Assembly: GCA_023079485.1 (NCBI GenBank)
Contig: CM041085.1
Span: forward strand, 29,745,121-29,809,120
Length of the DNA stretch: 64,000 nucleotides
Direction: 5' to 3'
From: Archilochus colubris
Taxonomy: Eukaryota; Chordata; Aves; Apodiformes; Trochilidae
The position numbers were made by a program, and so were the translations under genes. The notes beneath the pieces were generated by a model that saw only the letters and a program-made list of their open reading frames with translations, searched no databases and was not told the origin of the DNA. Position 1 is the first letter of the stretch, and every line of letters begins with the position of its first letter. This document shows, one piece after another, positions 1 to 13,137 of the stretch.

Positions 1-2373
1 TATAGGGGAATAATATACAAAAGGTGGTGAGATCAAGATCATCCTACTAAAAGCAGTGACAAATTTACAAACCACCACTAGAGCAGATGGTTTTAGGTAC
101 AAGCTCTTTTACCAGTTCTTTCCAGAGGTGGCTGGTCAACCTTCCAGACATGATACATTACATGGTTAACCAAAAATGAGTACTCAACATAATAAAACTT
201 ACTACACAGTAGCTAAATCAGAGCATTTCTACATGCAGAAAAAATACATTCTAAAGATAACGAAAAGCAGTTTTCCTCAGCTACATTTATTAACAGAGCT
301 GTGCTGTGTTTTTTTCTGATGAATAAAATAAGTTTTTCCGGATCAAGCAGAGCAGAAGCACCCCGATATGCCCAGGACTTGTAACAAGAAACAAACTTTT
401 AAAAGTCTATCTAAATCCTTGACCTATTTTGTAATGGGCCAGGTAAGATAGAAACTGGGAGGTAGTAGGCTGGTGGAAAAGGGGAGGGAGGATGGCAGCC
501 TAATGCATGTTAGCATTAGGAGTGTTCTTGTTACAGTCAGTCAAAAAAAGCAGAGAAATGCCCAGCCATCCACTTCTGTAGACCTTTCCCATAAAATACC
601 ATGGTGATAAACAACTAAGATTCACCAGCATTTTTAAAAATAAGATTTAATCTGTGAAAATGATGACTACATAATCACTGGTAGGTATATCACATGTTAA
701 AAAGCCAGCTGTGTAGGAACTCGAGCCTGAGCCCGGCACACAACTAAGAAAGATTACCCCCAGTTAGGATGTACATGCACGAACTGAATGGAGGCACTGA
801 AGCACAAAAGCAAATTATTTCAAGCACTGTGGTCAAATCATGTGGTACCTCACCTGAATAGGGCTTAAGAGATTAGCTATCTGGTTTCTGTGTATCAACA
901 CCAAGGGGACACTGAAGAAACAGCCAGGACTAAGTATGTTCTGTGCACCCTCTGCTGGTTTCACAGCCACAACTGTGACTCAGAAAACAAATTTAATAAA
1001 GCAGAAGCTAAATCCAGGGAAGAAAAGACACCTTAACTGCAAACAACAGTAAAAAGAGGTAACAGAATTACTTCCAAAAATCAAAGAAATAAATATTTGC
1101 CTTTTTTCTTTTTATTTTGAAATTACAAAGAAAATTGGGTAACATCCCTTGCTCAAACACACTTGTTACAGATTGCAAGTTACAGGCCCTGTGTTGCTAC
1201 TGTAGCTGCAGTGAAAACTGCATTTTCCAAAAGGACTTCAAAATAGGCATATGGTTGGATTTCAGTCATCAAAGGTTCTTTTTCAAGTCAAACAGCCTAT
1301 TCTTAAAGAACTTAGCAAAGAAACTGCAATCAGCTATTACTTTACTTTAAAAGTTGGCCAGATACTTTCCTACCAACTCCTATAGCTGCTTTTCATTATG
1401 GCTTCTATCAAAGTAGACAGACACCTTACTCATAAATACAGGATTCAGCATTTCTTATTTTCAGAATAACTTTTTTTCCCTTTAAGATATCTTTTACAAC
1501 ATTATGTCTTGCAATAATTATTTCTCCTTAGTTTACAAGGCTCCTCTTGACTGTTCACAGGGTTACACATGAGCCTCCATATTCTGCCTAGCTGACATAA
1601 CACAAACTCTTGCATGTTTTAAATCACCACAACCTAAAACAAAACAAAATGCCGAAGTATATCAGTGTTAAGCCTCAACAGTAGTCAGCTAGTTGGGCAC
1701 CAATTCTACTTTATAACCAAGTGAAAACAGAAAGAAAACCTAGCAACTTCACTTAACCCTCACAAATCCTTTAATATCACAGTTCTTCGAAATCAAAGTA
1801 AACTTCCCTTTGGTCACTGCTGACCATTCTATAAACACATTTAATCAATACCAAAACACTAAAAAAAGAAATAGTAAATCTCAAGTTTGTTGTATCACTA
1901 AAAAATTTCCTTAGAAAATGTTTTAGAACAGCCAACACTTTGCATCTTTCTTGTAGGAGCTTCTACAGAGTTTGATTTTCACAAAACCAGCAACTCTTGT
2001 AACTAAAATCCCATGACATTCCCTTATGTGACAGCTCGCTACTGCCTATAGATTTGATTAGGAAAGTGCTCATTACTTTTCATCATGTAGAAAAAAATAC
2101 TGCATCATTAACCATAGATAAGGTGACTGAGCTTCAAAGATCTCCCCTTTTCCTGCACACAACTTGCTCCTCATTCCTGCTAGAGTAGATTTCCCAGTTC
2201 CTGTGCTATTCTGCTGTTGCAGAATACAACATTTTTACATCCTTCTCTCTCAAATTATGTTGTGATACTCTCAGACAGAAACAAATGCAGAAAACAATTT
2301 GAGAGAAGAAATTAACAACTAAAATAATTTTTTTTCAAGAAGCACACTGTCCACAGAACTATCGACAGAAACA

Positions 2374-2406
2374 AGATAAAAAGATAAAAGGATAAAAGAT
2401 AAAAGA
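2374..2406. repeat. (GATAAAA)n short tandem repeat
   Basis: Four to five adjacent imperfect units of GATAAAA in a purine-rich context. Confidence 0.75.
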
Positions 2407-5400
2407 ACAAAAAGAAACTAATTAAAATTTCTTATACTGCAGCCTATACAGCCAGAATATACATGTTTGTTTAAAGAAATTCCTTGATTCAAGACAGATT
2501 TAACCCCCACCTGATGACAATTAAAGGCGCAGGTTTAGAAGATAGGATACTAATGTCAATTACTTCTGTGAGCAGGGGATATTCAGCTCCTCTCACCACT
2601 ACTGTAATGGTGTTTTGCTTCTAAAGAAGACACACTGAAAGGCACATACAGAAGGGATTGTTTGCCTCAAGACCTGGCAATACCCAGCATCTGTGCACTT
2701 CATGGGCAATAGGAGGGCTTAGAGCTTTGCTTGGCATTTCAGGTGTTCAGAACAAATATTTTAGAAATGACCACACTTCATAAAAGAGTTAGTGAGCTGC
2801 TGGCCTTGTAATTTATATATGGTCCTTAAAACGAAGTACAGACATAGTTAACTAGAGGAGCAACTCATCCAGTTGCCATTTCATTTTCCTATCTCCAACG
2901 GCTTGCTAAAAAGAGGGGTTCAAAAACTGTATAAAGCTGCAAGTGTATTTTGGGGACACACATTTTGGGAACTTCCTTCTAAAAGAAGTTGTGAAAAGGA
3001 GGCTGCAGTGGCTGGCTGGACATCTCTGTTTTATACAGGGTGAGAAAGCATACAGGAATAGCAATAATATATCAAAACTGTTCCTTCAAAACCCATTGGA
3101 ACTCCATTTTCAGACTGAAGACACAGCAAAGAAATGAGACTGAAAATACAACCTGGGGAAGTATTTTATCACTTCAGTACAGAATTTGTGACAAAACCCA
3201 CCAATTTTCCTATTTAAAATTCTTCAGATATAGAACAATGCCATCAGGATTCAAAATGCCACTGGAGGAGATCTAAGCACATCTTGGTTAGGAACAGAGT
3301 TGATGATGATGCGATGCAGCACCTTCCTGCCAACTGTTACTAAGCACAGTGAAGATCACACAAAGAATGGGAAAGCAAATGCAAGTGAATGGTGCATTTG
3401 AGGAACCCACCTACTGCTAGTATTACAGGTCAGAACCCCTGAAAGTTTCAGAATTTAAAATTTGGCCTTTCCCTAGAAAGCAAGACCTAGAAATACACCT
3501 GTAATATCTTCAGAAACAATTTTGTTTCAGAAGAATCCCAATAAGCACCTACACTGGTTTTAATCATCTCTCTTCTTTCTTGTTGGTAGAAGAGCTCAGG
3601 TTCAGCACCTGGCTCCCAAATCTAACTTGCTAGCCATGATTAACTCAAAAAACATACTAGTTAACTTAAAATATTCCTCCTATCTATAAATATTAACCAC
3701 ATGATGAAATTCAGGATAAAAAGACTATTCTGCTGCCAGCTATAGTAAAAGTTATGGTGGCTCAGGCAGAAAAAGACCTTGATCCTCATGTGAGTGGGAG
3801 CCTTGTGCCTGTCCAGCTCAAGACTAGCCCACTCCTGACGTGTCCACCTATGAACCTGCAAGGCACAGCAGCAATTTGCCTGGACCTGTTTGCACTGTGT
3901 TACCTCACAGCTTGAGATGAAAACTTGTGGTATTTTCATAGGAAGGTAAACACAGAACCCTAACTCAATACTGAGATTTTAAATTATTCACCTCATTTTC
4001 AGGGATAACGTACACTTAAGTCTGTATGTGGACACCCCCATGTCTAATTGACTCCTTTGACAGAGCAAGAGGGAAGGAAAAACAAAGATGTGTCAGCTGC
4101 AGGAACACCATCGTACGTGCCTTCATATGGCATAGACCATAAATACTGTAGCTAAGATTTCCAGAAGCTTCCATAAAATGGACATGTACATCAGTTGTTT
4201 AAAAAATAAAAAACTGATGTATTGTGTATCTTGTGCTGTGTAGCTTAAGTCAGTGCTAGAGAATTACTGGAAGATAGGACATGTAATTTCAAAGCTGTAT
4301 TATAAGATGCTTAGGATGTCTCAGTTTTGAAAAAAACTAATGAGACAAAAGCACATCAGTGAAATTTCTTGGGAAAGTCCTCTAGGGAAACATAATTTTT
4401 AAATAGCTTTCAAAAAAAGTGAACCAGGTGGTAAAACAAATCATGAATTAAAACCCTTTTAGTTCTCGGGCACACTTTTCTTGTGACTTGTTTCCTTACC
4501 CACGAAACGTTAGAAATGTTCAGAAAATTGCTTTAATGTATTTTTCTTTTTCAATTTATGTTTTCTTGCTTTTCTGTACTGAGAGACGTTTAGAAAAAAC
4601 GTCAAAGTTGGGAAAAGTGAAATTCTTCATAATTTTCAGGCAAACTGCTGGCTAAATTTCTCCACTGTGAGTATGACTGAAATACCTGGTGGCAAGGTAA
4701 GAAGTGGAGAAGGGAAATGCAAGACCTTGGGTATTCACTAGAGTGTACAAATACTGCATGGGACAGCTCCTGGGGTCACACTGATTTCTTTTCAAGTTGC
4801 ACTCCAGTGACAGCATCAACTGCCAGGTGGTGTGAAAAATGCCATTTTCACTCTTGACCATGTTGGAACCAGACTATTATGACAAAAATATGCAATTTTC
4901 GATAAAATTTTATTTCTTTTTTACATGTCATCCATTCTTATTTCTATTCTAGTTAATACAGAAATGTAATAACTTTTCGTTGGAGAAAGAAATTTATTGA
5001 GGTGTTAGGCAGCACATTCTAACATGAAATAAAATTTCATTAACCTAGTGCACTCATTTTTCTTTAAGTCACTTGAAGGAAAAATGCTATTTAAATAAAA
5101 CACAACCTTTTAAAAAATCAGTAAGTGGACAGTGAAAAAAATCCAGAGGACACAGATTCCAAACAAAGAACAGTGACCGTGTATTACAAGGCTGCTCTAT
5201 GTACTGCTGTGAAAAGATCTATTTAGAAGTATGATCACTTTGGTAGAGCCAGAAGATAAGACTAATGTGTTTCACTAGCTTGAATTTACTTTGCTTCCTC
5301 TTTCATTCCATAAATTTCCTACTACAGGACTAGGAAAGTATAGTGCTTGCAATTTTGTACAGTCTATTCCACCATACCCTTAGAATCTCAAAACAATGAG

Positions 5401-6540
5401 GGGTGCCCACTCATAAATACTTACAATGCGGGAGAAGGATTTGAAAGAAAAAAAGATAAAATCTCCTAGATGGCTTTGGGCTTAAAAGAAGTAGAAAAAT
5501 CGATGAAACCAGAACCAGATAACCTTCTACCATCTGCTTTTCTAAAGGCTGCTGAAGAAGAAACTGAGACACACAAGACAGTGTTTGAAATTCTGGATCA
5601 AATGAAGCCAGTAAGGATAAATCACAGGTAATAAACAAGTGAGGCCGTGTATCACACACTGGTTTAGTACTAAGACTGAAGTAGCAGCATCTTAAGAGTC
5701 TCTAGAAATAACATGAAAGGCAATGTAATAATTTTAATCAAGAAAACCGTGTTTTCTACAGATAGAAGAAAGCAAATTATACTGAAGCTATGACCTTCCA
5801 AACCAGGATACTACTGTGAAATGTACTCTTTTATCTACTGAGATACTTAAATGTAGTCAGTAATTATCTCTATACTGAGCAGATGTTCCTCAACAGTGAT
5901 GTTCAATATTGGTTCAGTGACCTCCTCTTTCGATTTCTCTGATGGTTTAGCACCAAACAACATCACTCCTAGCTTCTCAACAGCTGTGCCTGCATTAATT
6001 TGATGTAACACACTAAATTTTAGGCAAAATATATTTGCATTAATCAGAATGTCCTCTAATCAACATTCAGAATCGAACCCCAAAGTCAGTACTTCTATCA
6101 AAACTAAGAAAAGAAAGGTTTATTCATGCTTTGCATGTGAGGTTTTACTTGATTTCAAATTAGGCTAAAAAGCTACTGCCACTGGAACAGCATTATCTAT
6201 CCACTGGTTTACATATCGTATCCAGTCTGCACACCATTTCTGGCGTCTGATAGAATCTGCCATTCCACGCCACTTTCCTGTTTTCCATAGTGGTTCTGAT
6301 TGTGCAATGAGGATTGCAGGTGTAAAGCATATCTAAAGCTTACACACAGAAACTGCATATGCAAAACTTGAAGATAACATTTCTATGTTTTGCCTAAGTA
6401 ACATATTTATCCTAACTACTTCCAGGACACAGATTCTAATAAAAATAATGGGCGCCTCGCTGATTTTATCAATTGCTAAATTACAGCCCATTAATATTTT
6501 TATGGTAATTTTTAAAATTAACTGTTAAACATTTAAAGCT

Positions 6541-6582
6541 AATTTAAATTTAAATTTTAAAATTAATTTTTAAATTAAAATT
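6541..6582. repeat. Pure A/T low-complexity block
   Basis: 42 bp of only A and T built from AAATTT/TTTAAA permutations, partly self-complementary, so it could fold back. No coding or known regulatory meaning is evident. Confidence 0.6.
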
Positions 6583-8595
6583 CGAGATGTCATTATTTTG
6601 CTTTTCATAAACAGAAAATTTCAAAATTAACCAGCATGTCAGCTGGGTTTCAGTAATCACAGAAAGCTTGAACAATAAGGTTCTTTATAGTGAATTACCT
6701 ATATTGGTAGACATCCTATTATAAAAATCCACTGATATCAAGAGAGACTTAAGATTTGAGTAACTGAATTACATAATATAAAGGTACTTCTAATTTGTGG
6801 CAAGAGGATTTCTGTTCTGTGACACAGGTACTTGAAAAAATTATGTATTGCAGGGATGTGAGAATAAATCAAAACTGAACTGGACAGCCAGTACAACTTT
6901 CAGTAAATTTTTAAAGTTGAGTGTCCATTTACTATTTATGTATCTACACTGCTGAAATGGCAAAGATTTTATTGCAGAAAATCACTAGACCCAAAATTAC
7001 ATTATAAATTCTACAAAAATTTCTTGATTTTGTCCACATCTTTGTCTGAGGTTTGAAATATTTGCTCCTTTTCATAAGGCAAAACTTAAGGCACGCTTAA
7101 AACCACGTTTCACTGCATTGCTGAGTGAGATCAGATTACTTCAGTAACAGCATAAATCCAAAGTAATTTTTTCCTGTGATCAGCTGAAGTGACTATGATA
7201 GAGCCTCCTTTATCTAAACAAGGGCAGATGGATTTTTAGAAGTGACTTGAAACAGTAAGATTAGCTCTACTTAATTCCTGCTGTTACCAAAAGTAAGCTA
7301 CATTTCTTATCTTCCCAGATGTAATTATAGTAGGACCTCTCCCTTAGTGTGGAAGTGACAGTCAGATCCAAAGTCCCTGAATCTATGGCCTATGTGAATC
7401 CTACCACTCTACATTCAAGTTAACAATTCTATATCCATTTAATACTTTTTACATATTAAGCATTTTTTGCTCTGGCATGCAAACAACTATAATTCTCCAA
7501 CATAATACAATGCTCCAGTATACAAACCAATATGGCTGTGAAGTCTACCCTCATTTTGGAGGTGCATCATGTTATCTGCCTTAAAAAATCTCACAATTTT
7601 TCTGCATTTCACAAGAAGCCTGATACATGCTAATGTGAACACATATCCATTGAAACAGATATGCATAACAAAAATCATTCAAGAAGAAAACTGTAGCATG
7701 AAAGCACTGTTAGAAGAAGGAAAAAATATTCAACTAACCTGTCTACAGGTTGAAAATACTCTCCGATCAGATTTTTTTTGTAAAGCACAAAACACTCCCT
7801 AGTCTGAATGCATTAACATGGTTTCATCTGATAGGAAGGAGAGAAAATTTAAAATTAGCATTAGTGAGCCAATTGTAAAAGAAAAATGACAAAATGTAGA
7901 ATAAGATCAGTAAACCAGTGATAACCCTAAATCATTATCACTATGCAAGTGCTGAAATGTTCATTTTAAGCTTAAGAGAATACATTCATCTTCACTGCAC
8001 AACATATCTTAAAAGCCTCTTGATTTTTAAGAATGCACAGACCACTTCTCCGTCCCTTTCTCAAATCTTTGGTAGCAGAGCATCCAGAAGATATTACAAG
8101 TAGGATATTCAATGAGATTACCCTTTTTTATCAGATTCATGCAAGATAGACAGGAATACAAGAACTGTATTGCCAAATACAATTTTAAAGCTTACCAACT
8201 TCAATATAAGTCCTATTAATAGATGTTTTTATGATCCAGTCACTGAGGAGAGTAACTTTTCAGATTGTATACATCTCTGCTAAAAGCTACTACTCTTAAA
8301 AAGATGCCATGTTTCTTTTTAGTAGCTTAACTTGACTCTTCTTGAATATGAAATATCATGTACATATATTAATAAAATTTAAAATGTTTATTGTGCACCC
8401 AGAGAACCTGTACAGACTAAGTGAAAGGAAAAAAAATCACTAAAATGATCCTTTGATGAGAAAAATAAGACCAGTTACAATTAGGAAAGGCTTTGAATAT
8501 GATATTCCCTTTGCCTCTGCAAGTTTCTGCTGATGAGAATGCATAAATTAAAGCAAGGTAGTGGAAAGATGCTTTTGCCATTCTTGCTCAGAACA

Positions 8596-9070
8596 ATAGA
8601 ATCATAGAATCATAGAATTGGCTGGGTTGGAAGGGACCTCAGAGATCATCGAGTCCAACCCTTGAACCACCATTGCGGTTGCTAGACCATGGCACCGAGT
8701 GCCACATCCAGTCTCTTTTTAAATATCTCCAGGGATGGAGAATCCACTACTTCCCTGGGCAGCCCATTCCAATGCCTGATCACTCTCTCCGTAAAGAAAT
8801 TCTTTCTAATATCTAACCTAAACTTCCTGGCACAACTTAAGACCATGCCCTCTTGTCTTGTTGAAAGTCATCTGGGAAAAGAGCCCAACCCCACCTGGCT
8901 ACACCCTCCTTTCAGGTAGTTGTAGAGAGCGATGAGGTCTCCCCTGAGCCGCCTCTTCTTTAGGCTGAACAGCCCCAGCTCCCTCAGCCTCTCCTCACAG
9001 GGTCTGTGCTCGAGTCCCTTCACCAGCCTGGTTGCCCTCCTTTGGACCTGCTCCAGGACCTCAATATCTC
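8596..9070 (-). mobile_element. CR1 LINE, 5'-truncated 3' end
   Basis: It begins on the plus strand with the inverted CR1 tail (AGAATCATAGAATCATAG) followed by GGTTGGAAGGGACCTC and the standard CR1 3' UTR landmarks (CCCATTCCAATGCCTGATC, GGCTGAACAGCCCCAGCTCC, TCAGCCTCTCCTCACAGG). The element lies on the minus strand and is truncated at about 9,070. It is one of the best-preserved CR1 copies here, so it is probably a younger avian subfamily. Frames through it are not genes. Confidence 0.93.
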
Positions 9071-12000
9071 AGCTACACAAGTAGGCAGCTTCACAGTACA
9101 TTCTTACTGCTGGAAGCTCAGCACTTGATAGTAGAATACCACTAATGTAAAATTCAAAGAATCAGCAATAGCTGTCAACAGGGAAGTCCTTTCATTATGT
9201 GAAAAAAAAAAAAAGTTGTCCTAGTTACTCCTGATGACTCCTGATACTCTGAATACGTACTGATATCTCTTCAGCTCCCATTATCAAGAGACAAAAAAGT
9301 CACCTTTATTCTGATGCTTTTTTAAAATAAAATACCAAAACCAGAAATGATGGGATTTGGGATCCATTTTGACCAGTTTCAAATCAAACAATCCAAAGAT
9401 CTGAATTAGTGGAATATGAATCAAGAAAATGAGTATCTTAAGTGTTGACTGGCATAATGTATTCCGCACATGTTCAAAAGTGCTGATGCTCTACTTTGAG
9501 ATAATTCTGCGATAAATTTGCTTAATTTAAATATATCTTCTAAAGACAGCTTATTTGATAATTTTCCAACTGAGCTTAAGTAATGTCTCTGCATGCTACA
9601 CTACAGACTTGATTACAGTATTCTTGTCTTCCTTTATTCAAGGTAAGAGTACCTTAACTTCCAAAATAAAGCCATTAAATCACTAGAATGGCTTGAAGAA
9701 TGCTATGGTACTCTACTGAAGCAAAGAATCTAACAGAATCTGTTTCCTTGAGTTTGCAATAACAATGTGAAGCATTACATAAAAAAATGAAAGTGTACCA
9801 ATATTTCACAGAAAAAGGCTTCAGCAAAGAAATCATGTCCTTAAAGCAAATGAAGGCCATGTTTCATCTTCATAATCTTCATAGACATAGCATTCTACTC
9901 AAGTATAGTACAGTAGAGGATGAGAATCACAGGATGTTTTACAAAGCAAATAAATACAAACAAATTACAACTAAGGCTTTTCAGTAAATGTGCTTGCCTA
10001 AATACGTTGTGTTGTCTGCAAAGCTATCAAAAATAGTTTTCCGTACTTATGTTACTTATTAACTAGCAGATCAGCTTCTACAGTTGCTAGGATTGACACT
10101 TTTCATCACTAGAGCAAGTTTTAAGCAGGCACAAGCCAGAACTGCTGCCCCCCACCTTCTTTCTGTCCCATTATTATTATTCTTCCCCTTACATAAGCAA
10201 AAATTCCATGTCACTACCATGAACTGCACTGATCTGGATCTCAAGACAGCTCCTTTCAGTGCACATGTTGGCTTACAATGGCTTCATGTACCCTGAAAAA
10301 GGACTCTTCACTCACTCTAAAAGATTTAAAAATTCCTACTGGTAAGATAAATATTAAGTTCCTTCTGAACATCTGAATATGGCTGTGTTGGTAATATTTG
10401 GCTGAATGCTACATTAATAAAGTGAGAAATTGAGTAATTCTAGCTGTAAACATGGTGCAAATGAAAAATGTACAAAAAACCTTTATTCTACAAAAAATTA
10501 AAATAGTTGTTAGAAATTGATGGTATAACATATGTACAGTAGCCAATTTATTAATGCTTGAAAGATATTAACAGATATGAAAAATCATTAAATAATACAT
10601 TGTTTTATACCATTGCCAACCAAATTGTTCAACATCTCTCACCTGGTAATTTACCTCAACCATCATACTGTGAGCAATTAAGCCTACTGCTAGTCCCAGT
10701 TTAGGAAAAGGAAAGCAGATGAATATTTAACAAAATGTTTAAAAGTAAAGCTACTACCAATATGTGTTTGACTTAAACTATTTATGTGGTCTATGACTGA
10801 GGTGTTTTAAAAATGCACATATTAAAATAAAATAAGGAAATCTCTTAAGTAGATAAAGCATCCTTACAGCTATTTTGTGCGTTTGAACTTTCACACAACC
10901 ACAACCTCCTGACCAGAATACTACTAGTAGGTGGTACAGCAGCAGCATCAGTCAAGTTCTTTGAGCCAGTCTGCTTATGAAGGTACTTTTATCTTAAACA
11001 TTGTCCATCTCAACTCCCAGACATGTTCTGGTAATAAACACATCAGCAAGGTCTATTTCAAAGCAAGTTATTTAATGCATACCTCACTACATCCTAATGA
11101 CTACTTCTTGCATAGCAGATAAAGAATCATTCATTCAAGTCCAGCCTTTCAAAGGGCTACCTTCACTGAGCTGACTGTTTACTATCCAGAATTAAAGTAC
11201 GTGTAATTGAAAAACTGAACCATATCACAGCATGAAAAAAATACCCAAAGGGAGAGGGCAACACACACGAGTAACTTGCTTCTACGTTCAAAGGCATGCT
11301 TATGCTATATACCCATGTGACATTCTCATACTTTCATCCCTTTGGGAGAAGTAGAAGGGCAATTAAAACTTGTCTGTTAATGCTTTAATGTTAAAGTTCA
11401 CAATCTGAGCTAAAGATGTTTCTTTCATCGAAGGGGCATTCATGTAACAGAATCTACCCTTGGATCCCATTATGCAAGAGAAAAACAACTTTCTCAAAAC
11501 TGAGTGAAAGCATGCTTTCCAACACAGAATTTTAACAAAAGTTATATGTTGAAAGAATCTGGTGAAGTGCACTTGAGTGGAACAAATTGAAAATCTGACA
11601 TTACCCTTTAGGCAAATCTTTCATCACCAATGTAAAGGATACACAAGCAGCAAAGTAGGTGAAACAAGAGAGAATAGCACTACTGATTTACCTAAGCAGC
11701 CAATTCATCTCAACATTTTAACATGAGGTTCTACTTCAATATTAAGCCACCAAAACAGAGACCCCCTTATTTCTGTTAAAAACATGTAGGGTTTTTTAGA
11801 CCAACAACAGCTTTTTACTTTTCGTGCAACATTTCTGGACTTTGAGTCACTGAAAGCAAATAAACACAAAGTACTCAAACACTACCACTGTCTAGCCAGA
11901 ATACCTAATATATTACAAAATAAGACAATGCAAGTATTTGCTTAAATTTTGGCTTCATGCATATCTGCATTTTAAAAAGTAAGCTAAAATCCTACTGTAT

Positions 12001-12139
12001 ATTCTTACAGTATATATTGTTCCACCTTCTAGAAGTAGTAAGAACATCGTAACAATGAGCATGAGAAGGTAAAGATAAGCTTGACAGTATTGCAGTGAAA
12101 TAGGTTTTGTTATCTTACTACCTAAAGAAGGTGAAAGGC
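9071..12139. other. Flank between CR1 and SCAF8 poly(A) site, no gene seen
   Basis: AT-rich, with only short frames. A few TTTATT hexamers (for example near 10,488) could be distal SCAF8 poly(A) signals, but nothing else supports transcription here. Confidence 0.5.
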
Positions 12140-12157
12140 AAGTCTTTACAACCTAGT

Positions 12158-12174
12158 TTTATTTCAGTTTTATT
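12158..12174 (-). terminator. Paired AATAAA polyadenylation signals of SCAF8
   Basis: On the minus strand two AATAAA hexamers (12,169-12,174 and 12,158-12,163) lie 11 nt apart, preceded by several UGUA motifs that are typical CFIm sites. This is the best candidate for the main poly(A) site; cleavage would fall about 10-30 nt lower. Confidence 0.68.
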
Positions 12175-12257
12175 GAACTGTCTACAATATTCTGTGAGTG
12201 TGTGCACATACACAGGCACCCACAGAAAAAGTGGTATCTACAAACAGTTTACACATA

Positions 12258-12282
12258 TATTTACATACATGTATTATTTACA
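12258..12282 (-). promoter_or_regulatory. Two Pumilio-type response elements (UGUAAAUA) in 3' UTR
   Basis: The minus strand reads TGTAAATA at 12,275-12,282 and at 12,258-12,265. Both match the Pumilio consensus UGUANAUA exactly and lie about 90 nt upstream of the paired poly(A) signals. They could equally serve as UGUA sites for CFIm. Confidence 0.5.
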
Positions 12283-12477
12283 TAAACTGACTGCATGATT
12301 TATGATGTAAAAACCATACTCTTCTTGCACACTTAACTGTTGCATTGGTCTTACGAAGTAAAATAAACCTTTTGCAACAACTAGCTAAGCACATATCATA
12401 GCTGATTCCAAGTTATTAGAGCTTGCAAGTTTTAAAAAAAATACAATACCTAGAACACTGTTATCAAACAAATATGC

Positions 12478-12483
12478 TTTATT
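12478..12483 (-). terminator. Possible proximal polyadenylation signal
   Basis: A single AATAAA on the minus strand, 655 nt into the 3' UTR. It could give a shorter SCAF8 mRNA lacking the Pumilio-type sites. The hexamer alone is weak evidence in AT-rich DNA. Confidence 0.35.
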
Positions 12484-12915
12484 GGCATCTAAAAACAAAA
12501 TGCACCCAACATTAAAATGTACTTTTTCATTTTTTTAAACCCACTGCAGTACGAGAACAAATCACGAACACTTACTTTAGAGAAAACAGAGACTATAGTG
12601 TAGATTTTACAAAATCACTTTTAATCTCTGTATTATGCTCCTTAAATAACATGGGCCATTTCTTTTTTCTGCCGAATTGTAGGAACATAAAATGTCACAG
12701 CTTTGTCTATACTTTAAAATTCTGCAGCAGCCTAAAAACACGGACAAGATACACCAGCACCTCTTTTCAAGTATGACAATTTCGATAGCCAACCTAAGGG
12801 TAATATCTAAAAAATTCCACTTTCTTCCATAGGAAGTCTTTGTTTGACAAGCTGTTATTTTATCTTTGTGAAATTAAAAACAAGTGGGGGCAAGTTTATG
12901 CTTTACCAGAGAAAT

Positions 12916-12936
12916 AAAAAAAAAAAAAAAAAAAAA
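12916..12936. repeat. A21 homopolymer in SCAF8 3' UTR
   Basis: 21 consecutive A on the plus strand, 202 nt past the stop codon; it is a U tract in the SCAF8 mRNA. The length is likely polymorphic and prone to sequencing error. Confidence 0.9.
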
Positions 12937-13137
12937 GGTTTACCTACCATGTTCAAATTAAGAACAGTGTTCTATACAAGTCAGTTGTACAGTTATTTAA
13001 GTGAAAGATGAACATGAACATCAGATTAACTTAATTCTGGCAGACAAAAGTGAACTGCTACGGTCCAGGTCAGCCATTTATCTATTACAGAGAGATGACA
13101 ACTTTACAAAAGGTATCTTTTACCTACTGAGTGATGA

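Larger units (their letters stand above)
1..8595. other. Intergenic flank downstream of SCAF8, no gene seen
   Basis: AT-rich sequence. All reading frames are short (under about 95 codons), with no recognisable domain, RNA gene or paired splice signals. It contains a short GATAAAA-type tandem run (2,374-2,406) and a pure A/T block (6,541-6,582). By mammalian synteny it should lie between SCAF8 and TIAM2. Confidence 0.6.
12140..13137 (-). other. SCAF8: SCAF8 3' UTR
   Basis: About 1 kb between the TAA stop and the paired AATAAA motifs, with no coding potential. It is AT-rich and holds a 21-base A tract on the plus strand (U tract in mRNA) at 12,916-12,936, an internal AATAAA at 12,478-12,483, and two UGUAAAUA sites near the 3' end. 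The exact cleavage point is inferred. Confidence 0.7.

Noticed and set aside
8689..8919. 76-codon plus-strand frame
   Set aside because: Antisense of a CR1 3' end.
1..12139. Exons of the expected neighbour TIAM2
   Set aside because: No DH/PH/RBD-like or other TIAM2 coding segment could be recognised; only short frames.
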